DNA of 64,000 nucleotides from assembly GCA_013399895.1 (NCBI GenBank), contig VXBA01003383.1, positions 75,467 to 139,466 on the forward strand. The letters run 5' to 3'. The stretch's first letter is position 1. Each line of letters starts with the position of its first letter. The position numbers and the translations under genes are program-made. Below, in pieces: positions 47,220-59,400 of the stretch. The stretch comes from Serilophus lunatus. Its lineage: Eukaryota > Chordata > Aves > Passeriformes > Eurylaimidae. The notes beneath the pieces were generated by a model, which was not told the DNA's origin, searched no databases, and was given only the letters and a program-made list of their open reading frames with translations.

Positions 47220-48920
47220 CAGTGCTATTATGTAGTTCCCCTTCATAGTTCCTACTTTTCATTTATACCCCCTTAGCTCCCACTGGCTGGGCTTTTAATG
47301 TTTCTTATATTGAAGGTTCTCCAGACTTTTTTTGCTTTCTACCCCAATCTACCTGTTCTCTCCATACCTTGTGCTCTGTCATTTCATCCTGCCCAACTCA
47401 TTCTCCCTCTCTTTCCCCCTCTCTCCAGCTAAGGCAGCGATTTCTGTTCCTCTGGCACAGCATCACAGGGTGGAAGCTGAATAATAAACATGCATAACAC
47501 ACAAAACTGCTACTCAAACAGTGTACAATGCTGTCAGTACATACAGCAACTACTCATCTATTTCCAGAGATCCTGGAAGAACTAAGGAGGTTTATGCTAT
47601 TAATATACTCTGGAAAATGGGAAAATTCCCATCAGAGGCCTTAAATAACTCCAAAGTGCTGCAGCCAACCATCAGCCCTTTCCAGCCTCCGTGGCATTTC
47701 TAGGGTTTGCATAATTTCCCAAGCTCATCCAAGTTTTACATCCAAGAGAAAGGTTTTGACTCCTGCTCTCTTTGCCTGGAGCTTGGAAGGAGCCTTCACA
47801 AACAGCACACATGCCAAAGAGAGAGAGAAGAAGAACCAAGGAGACAACTCACTGCATTGGCTCTTCTGTTTCTCTGGCAGGACTCCCTGGCTTCACTCAG
47901 AATATGACTGACTTTGTTGCTTTCAACATTTTCTCCCATTTCGAAATATTTTACTCATTAGCAATCCTCCTTATGCTCAGAACAGGAGATAGCAACCAAG
48001 TTCTCCTCTTCCTAACTGCTAAATGCCTTGATGCTGGCTCCTGAAATCTGCCCTTTTCACCATGCATATCTTTCCAGGATTTTTGCTCTTCTTGTTTCAT
48101 CTTCCCTTTCTGGTGAATCTCACCTGCCCTCAGATGTTTGCATACTGTTTTCTAGGCTGATGATTCATACATACAGCCTTTTGCCACTACAGTAGTCCCC
48201 CATCCTCAGCCCTGCCTCTATATTACACATCTTCCCATCAGCTTTCACTTAGCTGCTTCATATAGCCCTTCCCGCTCCAGCTTCTCTAAACTAATTTTTG
48301 AATCACTCCTCTCTTTTTCCCCAAAAAGTATGCCCATATCTGAAACCCTGATGCTCCTTTAGTTTCAGCATCATCTAAAAGTTACCCTCTGGTTTTCATA
48401 CTCACAAATGTGTCTCTGTTTTGGGCTTCCATTCTTTCTAACTTGCTCCTGAAGCTCCTCTGGGATTCTTTCACATGTACTGCCATATTTCAGTCCTGGC
48501 TAGAGAAAACTGTCAAAACTTTTTCAATTGACCCTGTTAAAATTCCCTGCACCAAGCCTCACTGCTCACTCCCCACATGTATTTGGAACAAACATAAACA
48601 TTTCTAGATAATTTCTAGATTTAAAGCTTTCTAGCTCAGATCCTCCTTCATCTCTCCACTTAGTCATGCCTCCTGGCATTTCTGCTCCACTTGGAGAGGC
48701 AACCAATGCAGCATGCTGTGCTTTATAAAAACTCCTAATATGAGAAGTCTCCATGCTTAAGTTTTTCCTGACGATCTTCCTCTGTTGTGCTCCAATAAAT
48801 CAGTTGATTTGGTCCATCTAAACTGTACCTATCAAGCCCTCCCTTAGCTCCCTCCTGGTGTCTCCCATCTCATTGTCTTGGTCCACAGATTACTTGCTGC
48901 TGCACCTAATGATGTAATGA
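47220..48920. other. Pyrimidine-rich strand-asymmetric block
   Basis: For about 1.7 kb the plus strand is dominated by C and T, with repeated phrases such as CTCCT, TCTCC and CTTCC. No LTR, CR1 or coding frame is recognisable. It could be a very old retroelement in minus orientation or an old pyrimidine-biased single-copy region. Confidence 0.35.
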
Positions 48921-51900
48921 ACATTTGACCCCATAAACACATTAATACCACTTCTTGACAGAAATTGCAGTAATAGTGCACTACACACTAAAACAAAGCC
49001 TATAGAAGGCAGGGGCACCTTCCCAAACCTACCATAAGCAAGAGGGAAAAGCAATTTCTTACCATATTGAAAAACAAGTCTCCAAGAAAGACTACTCTAT
49101 GGACATGACCAAAGACAGCAGGATCCCTTTGAACAAGGACTGCCGATCCAAGGGAGACAGCCACCATACAGCAAGAACAACACACTGTGTCAGCAGTAAT
49201 GGTAAAAATCCAACCTTCTGTTTCCTCTTCCAAGCAGTTTTCTGGAAGACACAGAATATTCGTGATGTTGGATGGATGTAACTGTAGCAACTGAATTGCA
49301 TGGCAATCCAAGGACATACAGCAAAAAATGAGTCAGGATCTGCCAATCATTTATTGACTTTTCCAGCACAAAAAGGAAACATACCCCCACCCCCTCCACC
49401 TCGGCACCACTATCTCATGTGAGTGCTCTTGTGAAACAAATCACACAGGAAAACAGGATTTGTAGGATCAGGCTGGCTTGTATCCAAAACACATAATCAG
49501 TGCAGAAAGCTGCAAGAAAAAGGATAGGTACTGAAAGGAACATGGTAGACTACTACCCTGACAAATCAACAATGGGACTGTTTGAAGGGAAAAAATTTGG
49601 TTGAGCTACTTAGGAAAATTTATTGATAATATTTTTACAGGGATAGTAAATAGATAAATATATGCTACTGCAACTTAAAAAATCCAGGAACTGCAATCCA
49701 CATCAACCTATCAACAAAAAAACCCAGTGCATCACACTATAACTCATGTGCTGACATCTCATTTCAAATACCAGAAAAAGTCCACATTATCCACTAATTG
49801 GTCCACTAACCACTTCTGAAATGGAGTTTCAAAAACAGAAAGAAGCATTTTTTTCTACTGGAATGCAAAATAAATCTGCTTGAACCTCTTTTTTGACATA
49901 TTTTTACAAATAGGTAACAAAAACATTCACATTTTATTAAACACTTAGGCTGATAGTTTGCTTTTTGCTTTTTAACAGACAAGTTTCAGTGGAGCAGTGG
50001 TTTTATAGACAATATCAAACCCTCCATAAACACAATGTTATCAAAGGAAGCAATAATAGGTGTCAACTTACAATTATGTGAATACTATCATTTTGGAGGT
50101 GGCACTAAAACCCCCGAGACCCAGACAATGACCTGAAGGGCATTTTAATCAGTGAATTGTTGATGGATAAGCCCTCTCTTCTCTCTTGGCACAATAATCA
50201 ACACATCATGTCTCTCACCATCCTTCTGTGTTTGACTCTGCTCTTCACACGGAAGCAGGATGATGTCCAAGCTCTCTCCAACAACAGCACTCACTCTCCA
50301 ATTCTTCTTGCCTTACCATTAGCTCAGGGTAGATCCCTCTTCACTCAAATCTATGGTCTGGCTTTTTCCAGTGCCCCATAGAGCCACTCCATTTCTCCAC
50401 TGCTACTCTGATTGCTCTCATGGACATATGAGCAAGTTGGTTATTTCAATACTTACCCTGTCTCTTTCAAGAAGGGCAATTAGGTTAGTTTACTGCAGGC
50501 AAAATCAATAGCAGGCATCTGGGGGGCAGACTAGCCATTGCTAATTAGAGCTTTTAGACATTATTCAAATAAAATGGATGAGGTTGATCAACCAAGGTGG
50601 AAAAAATCCATAACATTCCAAGTCTGCCCTTGATTTGTCAACCCAGCTCACTTCGGAATTTGAAAAGAAGCAACATTCCTGAAGTAAAGGTAAGCTTTCC
50701 TAGACTGGGATGGACGCAGAGAGAGGTGGTGTTATTTATTCACAGGGAAATGACCATTTCTGTGTCAGGTCATAGGTACTTCTAGACATTAAATCCAATT
50801 TGCGAAGTGTTTGAGAGGGTTTTTTTTAATGAATCTGTTAAAACCAGGGCTGTATATTTTGAGTCTACTTAGTCTTAATGAATTATTTTAGTTAGCCATT
50901 CATTTTTAAAAGACATATTTAAAATTTGTAGAATGATATATGCAATGAACTTGCTATAATTCCATGAAAACATTTTACCAAATTAGCCATTTATTTATAT
51001 TCATTTAAATAGTATTTATTTTTTAAAATCTGTTACTACATTTGGCATGTAAATGACTGTTTTTCTGCCTACTTCATGCAGTAATTTTCAGGCCATATAA
51101 TGTATTATTTTAATATCTTCAGATTAGATTGCAATTAGATTATATGTTCAAATATGAACAATACATTTTCAGGGTAGTTTTCTTTGAGTACTCATCTATA
51201 GAACATTTTGCTTGATAGGAGTTTTCTCTGTAGATTATCAGAATTCTCATTTCTGGAAAGGATTATTTCTCCATGCAATGAAATATCTTTTTCTCAATAT
51301 AGGGTTCTTAAAAAGTGATTTAAAGTACAGCAGGAAGATGAGCATAGCATTTTAAATATGAACACTAAACGAGCATGTCATCTATAACACATTTGAAAAA
51401 TGTCTTTCTGAATCTCAACAATAATCACAAACTTACAAAGGCAGAAAAGTTTTCTTATTTTAGATGTCTAGATTTAATTATAACTTCTAAATAGAATTAT
51501 AGAAATTGCACACATGCACACATAAAGAGGTTTTTTTTCTACAGCGATTGAACAAGGATTTATGTATTTATTTAATATTGGTAAGGGAAAATAAAAACCA
51601 ACAAAACAGAACACTTTGTAGGACACAGATATCCAATTCTGATATTGTGCAGTTTGGCATAATCAGTCTAAATTAGCCAAACAACTCAAATAGATTTTTC
51701 TTGAAGTACTTGGACTCAAGCACATCCTTACAATATTTGACCTATACCATGGGTTAGTTTTTAAGTACAATTTCAAATGCTTCAGTTAACCAGGCTTTCA
51801 TGAGGAAGGACTAGAGGGAAATGAGAGAAGCCGGAGTCCCACTCGAGTTGCTGTGCTCAGGGAATTTAGATCCAAGCCCTGTTGTTCTGCCTTGTTTGCA

Positions 51901-53044
51901 TTAGGGTTCAACAGCAACACATTTGTAAATGTACCTTGGGTCTTGGTATAAAATAGCAAAGACAAACCCTGTCACACTGTCACCCTTATGAATATTGGGG
52001 AAACAAAGCATTCCAGTGATATGAAGGAGCCTTAAAGGACCCCAAGCTAACACTGCTATGTATAGCTTAAGTGTGAAAAAGCAATCAGGCAAGCAACAAA
52101 TTCCCTAGTTCACTACAATTCTTTGCAGTTTTGGGTAGGCAGGAGTGGATGCCTGCCAGTATGTAGGATGACTGTCTCTGTTAAAATATACGGCCTGAAA
52201 AATATACTGAAAACAGGTTTTGTTTAACCTGAAGGTGTTTTTTCAGATCAGCCTCTGAGATCATGTTGAGGCACTGAGCAGCCCTCTCTCCCAAAGGTAC
52301 AATAGTATGCCTGCTGGGTAGATGCTGCACCCTTGCACATCTACAGCTCTGCAGGTGGGTTCCTTTCACAAACCAAGTGACAGACTTACAGACCCAGAGG
52401 TGGCTGGAAGTTAGGGAAAGAAGCACAGTGCTCCTGTCTCGTGCCATTCCCCATCATATCATCTTTTAAGTTTGCAGCACCTTTTCAGCTATTTGCGATG
52501 GCACTTTTTATTAACACCTTCTTTACAAAGCAGCAAATACTTTTGAACCCACAAATGAAAATACATATCTCAAAATGGTTGAGCCCCTCTTTGGCAGCTC
52601 ACATGCATCTCATCTCGCAGGGATTTGGTACAGACTGGAGGAAATCTCATGCCAGAGCAGAGTAAGGCCATCAGCATTACACCACTATAAATGGCATGAG
52701 AAAAGTAATTTTATTAAAAAATACATTTCCATAATGAAGCAATATCTCCAGTAACACTCTTTCTGCATATTCTGGTAGCTCCCTGCAATATTACAGTATA
52801 ATAATGTGATTATTACTGTATTTATGCTCTTTTCTTTGGCTGCCTTATACCAAATAGCAGAGCTCTTAGAGAATTTTATTTCCAAAAACTGAAGTACTCA
52901 AATGTGTTATGTCTCCCCAACTTCTAGAAGCTAAGGAGAATGGATATGTTTTTGAAACTCAACACAGAAGATTGATAAAACCATTGCCTTTTTAAAAAGC
53001 TGAACAGAGATCCCATATCAATGGGATGTCACTTTGGAGAGAGC
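48921..53044. other. Single-copy DNA with a very AT-rich candidate block
   Basis: No gene recognised. The stretch 50780-51300 is very AT-rich with several TAAT and ATTTAAAT-type cores and no simple-repeat pattern. The rest shows only short frames. Confidence 0.5.
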
Positions 53045-53440
53045 TCACTGTCTGGGGACATAAGAGACTGGTGCTTCTGGCACAGTATTTTTTATATCTG
53101 TTTGCAGACATCTGGCTACCAGTGAAAGGGGTAGAGAGAACCTAATGTTAAGGATCAGAGAACATAGTATGTCTATAATAGGCACATAGGGTTTACTCCC
53201 TCCTGCAGCATCTTCAGCATTTACCACTATAAGCACAAGAAAAATCACTTTATTAGAGGAATTTCCTTGTCTTTTTGTAGGTGGATCTACACAATTAAAA
53301 GGAAAGATTCTGCATCTGACGACTGGGCCAGGCTTTCCATCTTCTCCTAAATAAACTATTTTCTTGTAGGAGGCCACAGCCTCAGGAGTTTCTACATAAT
53401 GCTTGAGGTCTTGCTTGAAACTTGTAAACTGAACTCCCAT
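53045..53440 (-). other. Unidentified 131-codon open frame
   Basis: The minus-strand frame starts at ATG 53440-53438, directly preceded by an in-frame stop (TAG TTC ATG). The first 50 or so residues have a balanced, protein-like composition, including YLGEDGKPGPVVRCRIFPFNC; the remainder becomes hydrophobic and loses this character. A TTTAG just upstream could be a splice acceptor, but I see no good donor at the end of the protein-like part. It could be a real exon, a relic of one, or chance. I do not recognise the family. Confidence 0.2.
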
Positions 53441-56400
53441 GAACTAAATCTTTTACTATCAGTTCACAGAAACTCTGTGCACCAAACTCAGTGATCTCTC
53501 AAAATACTGGGAAATCAATACATGGATGCACTCACTCATCCTGGAACTACTAGCAATCCATGAGACAGATTTGAAATATAACTACATAGAATTTCTCCAA
53601 TTCCTTACAGGTATTAAATGGTTTTATTTGACAACAATAGGAGATACTCAATAGCATAGATCAAAGCTCTGAAATTCCAAGTAACTTCTTCTTAAAGTTA
53701 TAGAAAGTAAGTAAAAAAATAGCAAGCAAAAAAAAACCCCACCAGTTTAGGGTTTCACTTTGGTAGAAAACAGCAGGATACAGTTACCTCATCCTATGAG
53801 ATTTTTCACATTGTCAAAACATTTTCTGTAGGGGGACATTCTGAATTCTGTTTGGTTCAGACAAAAATGTCAATTTGCTTAATTGCGAAGGGTTGCATTG
53901 GTAGTTGTTACACAACTCACATCCAGTTGCAAAACCACATTCGTCGTACCAGTTTAAAAATTATAACCCCACTTTTTTCTTCCTTAAAAAAACCCTAAAC
54001 CTCTCTATTATCTCTTTCATCCAAAACATTTCAGCTTACAAACTGGCACTTTCTGATGAAAATCAATATGCTAACTATTTTTAGTCATATTCTCCATAGG
54101 TTTACTATCCATTTTTTCTGAGGGTCTACAGTTATACAGAGGTAGTGCAGTAAAAGTGAGAACTCTGAAAAATCCAACCTAAATATGTTTACCATCCTCT
54201 TTGTCTTTGTTTACCATCCTTTTGTCTTTCCTCCTATCCCTGGTCACCTAACTTCTTATTTCAGACAGAGACATCCCAGGTAAACCTCATGTAAGCCAGA
54301 CTGGGGAGATGGTCTGAAGGGGGTTCTCTTAAAATTACCTAGAGTTGTCTGTGGCAGGTGAAGGCTCTCAGGAAATACTGTGCACAAGATGAAGTGCAAC
54401 ATTTCCAAATGAGGACCTTGCAGTGAGGCGTACATGATTACCAAATATTAAAAAGTGCAGACTCAGTAGAAATACTTAGTTTTATAAGATTATAATTTTT
54501 CTTTTCCCACTAATCTGTGCCACAGGATATAAATTCCTTCTTCCCTCTGGTTTTCCCATAGGAAATAGCCACCTTGCCACTGCCTTTCTTTACTGGCCTA
54601 CCCTCTGCTCTGCAGGTGTCAAGCACATTTTCTCTCAAACAGTTTAGCTGATTAACATTTCTAGATAATCTCAGAGAGATTGTTCTCAACCTGTATTTCA
54701 CTTTGATGTTTGCTGCTTCTCTGTTTTAGCCCTGATTAAGAACTTTTGTGTGTCAGACAGCTGCTGCTTTCTTCCAAGAGGATCAAACTGCTCCGAGGAA
54801 TTTCCCCGGCTCTCTGACTAACCATCTCACTCCTATGCTAAATATCAACCACCAACCCCAGAGATGGCTCAAGTGCAAAGGATTAACATATACCCTAAAA
54901 CCCATGATGTGAAATGGCCTTTCACAAGGTCTGAGGTGGCACAGAGGTTTTACTGTAGCCTAATTCCTCGCTGGGTAACTACAGCTGGCTCAATGGCCGG
55001 CCACCACACGATTGCTAAACTGAGCTGAAAGAGTGCACTTCTCGGCGTGACTTGGATTGTGTAGTTCAGTCAGTTCCCATCATCCCTTTGTCCCTCATAT
55101 GTCTGACATGTGGAGGAAGCCTTCCCTATTGTACCTTCTCTTTTCTGGAAGAACAAAAGGGAGCTGACAATGAAGTGGCTGCCAGCCCATTGCCACAGTC
55201 CATATATCCATGCAGCTGTCATTACATAGTCAAAGCAGACATGCTAGCAGGGGAGAACAAGCCGCCTATGTGAGAGACAAGTGGGCTTAGCTAAAAAAAC
55301 CTATATTATCATCTACAATACACATACTGCTATTAACACACTATTAAAGGGAAGGAAAAAAAATCCCCACATGTAACCCCATGACCTCAAAAATCTCTGG
55401 TAGCAAACTGCACGAACAAGGCAGGCATGGAGGGATTCCACTGCATGTCCTCTGCCTCTTACTATCCTGAGCAGCCACCTACCCCCTGCTGTAGAAATAA
55501 GCAAAAGCAATTGTGTCGTTACATAGGTATGCCTAACACCAAAGTTTTCCATTGAAGAATACATCAGTTTGCTAAGGTAGCCAAGACGACTCCTGTTGAG
55601 CGCTGACATGTCACATCAGTGGATTTCTTGTTTACGGAAGTGGCAGATTGTTAATGTGAAGGCAATTTCCTGCATTGCAACAAAATTCCATTATATATTT
55701 CAGTTGTTGAAAACCTGGAATGAAGCAATGTGATATGGAAATGCCACTGAGAGTTAAGTGGTAACTGACAGTTTGTGGAGTAACTAAGCAAAAAAAAAAT
55801 AGAAGAGGGGGGGAAAAAAGGCAGCTCTCCATATGAAATAAGGTCCCCTCTTGAACTACCCCTCACATCACAGATGGTGAAGAGTATACAAGCTGTGGTT
55901 TTGTTGTTCCTGGTAAAAGTGAAGAAGAATGGAAATTCATGGGACAACTGTTCAGTGTTTACCAGGTTAAGGTGAAACCTCAGGGAAAGGTCTTGGTAAA
56001 TTGGTCACAAGGCCTTTCAATGCATATAGTTTGTGCACCAAAATGCAAAAAAGTTGGAGAGATTGTAAGTGGGAATGAGGTCTTTTTCCGGGACTTCTGA
56101 TACTGCTCTATAGCCACGTCCTCACCTTGCTAAAGTCATCTCATCACTGAGCGTCAGTTTCCACTTATGAGAACAGTGATATTTCTCTTTGGACTGGATA
56201 TTGTCTCTTTGGATTGCCTTAACATTTACATAAGGGCTCTAACACCCCGGGACCCCAGGGATCAGCCTGAAGCATGGACAGAGCTAACCTAATCACTCTC
56301 CAGTCTCACTGACATCACATGGGGGATCAGGGGGTGGCTGGAAGAGTGTGTGCTGGGCTGCCTAGTCAGTGGTGCTCTCTGACCCACACAGCCACCCTGC

Positions 56401-59400
56401 AACCCTGGTTAATTCAATCAAGTCGAGCTGCCTGGAAACACCAGATATCCCCAACCTTTCAGGTGCTTCCCAAATGTTTCATTGCCAGAAACAATAAAAA
56501 TTGGTGTGTAAGCTCAGAAAAAGAAACAAAACCCCTTCGTTAAAATAATGCTCAGGCCGATCCTGAAAATTTGTGTATCTGGATAGGCCTTGGCACTGGC
56601 ACAGCAAGAAGTGAGGCAGGATAGCGGGACCCTTCCAGGGGGTCATACTGCCTGGTGTGGACCACTGAGTCTGATTTTGCATCATGCTCCCAGTAGAGAA
56701 TATAGGACCAAAGAAGATAAAAATACATATGAAATAGACACCCAGCTTGCCCAGTCCATTGCTCTGTTCACACCACCTCCTTTCTCCTATGGAGCACACT
56801 GTGCCTCTAAGCAACTTCATAAAGATAGGTTGGAGTCTCTCCCCAGTGGTGATTAATGGAGGCCTTAGCTCCTTCCTCCCCACCTATGCTGTCCTATCTG
56901 TGAAAAAGCTAACGGCCTGGAGTTATCACAGTACAAGACCATTCAGCTGTAACTACTTTTGACATCATCAGGATCCCCTGCTTCCTTGCCCAAGCATCTG
57001 TTCAGGGCAGTGATCACATTGCCAGGCAACTCCACTGTTCCCTTCTGATCAGGAGTCTTTAGTTGCCATGATAATCCCTGCCGTTTAAGGTAAATGTCCC
57101 ATGATCAATTTTGTGATTATGGGTTGCTTCATCCCTACTCTGTTCAAGCCTACCTACTGCCCTCACCTACCCAGTGTGAAAGTACTTCCTTCCTTAAATC
57201 CCCTGCATTTGAGGCAGCTCTTCTGAAACAGAGCTGCCTTAGCTCCCTGTTTCTGGCATAGCAAAAAATATGTTTTCCTCCTTGCTTCTAGCATTTCTTG
57301 GTGAGATTTTGTTCTATTTTGGCTTTTTTTCCTAATTATTCGTTACTGATGATAATTCATCCAAAAGTTGTTAAGTCAAAGTACATTATTGGAAAGAATA
57401 CCATCTTACAATAACCAAGCTACTTCTTTGGCAATGGAAAGACCTCTTTAGGTGTTTTTTGGAAAGAGTTTTTCCAAGTTCTTAAGGCAGGTATGAAGTC
57501 AACCCCCATCCCTAAAAGAAAGATTCAAAATTGTCCTGAGGGGATTAGCATCTCCACTCATGTTTCAGACTTCTTATTGAGTTATAAGTCCATCTTCAGC
57601 TGTGAGCTTCAATCTCCTCAATAAATTCTTTTCTTCCCCCTTCCTCCCCTAGACCCCTGTCACCCCATTATTTGTCCAGGATGATCTCCAACTATATAAT
57701 CTCTTTCTGGTTTCAGTAAACTCGAAAAAAGGTTTCTTTTCTCATTTCAAGTTACCTAAGGTACACTGAAATAGAAAATCTGTTGTGCAAGAATGTCACA
57801 GTGCCCTCCTCCAACTTCAGCAAAACACATGAGCACTGAGCTGATTTTCTTACCAGTTCTCATCTCTTTCTACAGATATTTGTTTGCAAAACAAAGGCTT
57901 CTTCAGCAGGCTGGAACAGGGACTTCGTAGGTTTTGTTTGAAGCATGGAAAACTGAAGTGTAATTTTTTTCTTCTAACAGTTGTTCAATAATGTGAATTG
58001 AGAGTACAAGTACCTATTTGATGGTGAAGGATAGTAGGAATGAGTCATTTAGCAGCTTGGATTTCCATTAGGGTCAATAAGATTAAGACAGAGCCCCGAA
58101 ACTCAGGCCAGTTTTCAAGAACAATTCATAGTCTACTAGACAAATGACACATTGATGGGAGCCAAGCCAATTTATACCAGCGTCAACAATGCTTCTGAGA
58201 AGTCTCTTTGGGAGACAGACAGAACTATTACTGATATTGGCAATCGCACCATTTGTGCAATAATGTTGTAACACAACACCCATCTGTGTTTCCACATGCA
58301 GCTAAGCCAGGCTAGCGATTCACCACACCAAAAGAGATATCCCACTCCTCTCTGTCTCAGCTCCTCACAACAGCCCATCAGGTACCTCTGTGAGTGCATT
58401 TAGCTCGCTGACCCCACTGAGGACCATCTTGTGCTGATGGACCAGTGAGCTGAACCAGCTCATAGTAGTGCATCAAGCGTACCACAGGTCGTGCGATGTC
58501 AGAGAGGGGCATTCTGTCTGGAGATGGAAGCAGAGGGGTGCTGGGATTTATTTATCCAGAGCATAGTGATTCTACACATTGAGCATTACATTTGAGGGCT
58601 TCACTCTTTCTTTTACGCTGGAGGAGGGGAAAATTTTCAGCCATGCACTGTGCCAGAAAGGATTCAACTTTACCTGTACTTTTCCCAGAGGTGGAGCAAA
58701 GGAAGAAGAGAAGAAGGGATGCATTAATGAAGAAGAAAGCCTTTGATACCTTCTTATCATCTCTAGCAACAAGCGTTTCTGCTACCCACATTTATTGGTT
58801 TTGAATTCAGGGTCATTTCTGCTGTCATGTTTGGTTTTTATTTGTTAGAGCAACACTATAAAAGACCAGAGCTGTACAGATTCAGCAGAGGTCAAACAAA
58901 TTGTTTGCATTTTTGCTATAAAAGGGGCGTGAGGAAGAGTGAGGCAGATGGTAAATTGGCTGCTAGGAAGCAGAGCTTGAACTTTTCCAATCATGTCTCC
59001 CTCTTAACTCACAGCTGGTGAAACTCTCAGTTCTGTGGCAGGTCTTTTACTGGGTAGATCAAATCCAGCAGCACAGAAAACAAAACTCACTAGGAGCCAC
59101 ACAGGGTGGGAAATTATTTCCTAATAAAACTACAAAGCTCAGAACAATAACTGGGCAACACTGACATGTATTGTTGGCCTTTATCACAATCTCTTTATTA
59201 GCCTAGTTAAAGAACAGAGATGTAGCTGTCCTTTGATGTCCTTGTTCAAAGGACTATACACCCGCTTCCACCAGTGATAAGCTGGGGAAGGGGGAGAGGA
59301 GAGGCTGAAACACAACAGAAAAGGCTTGGGAAATAAATAGTTTGTTATACTTCTGTATTTCTGGAGACAGTACCATAAAAGATATAGTCACAGAAAGTCA

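Noticed and set aside
56479..56883. 134-codon minus-strand frame
   Set aside because: Overlapped by plus-strand frames of similar quality (56590-56856, 56747-56962), with no recognisable family.
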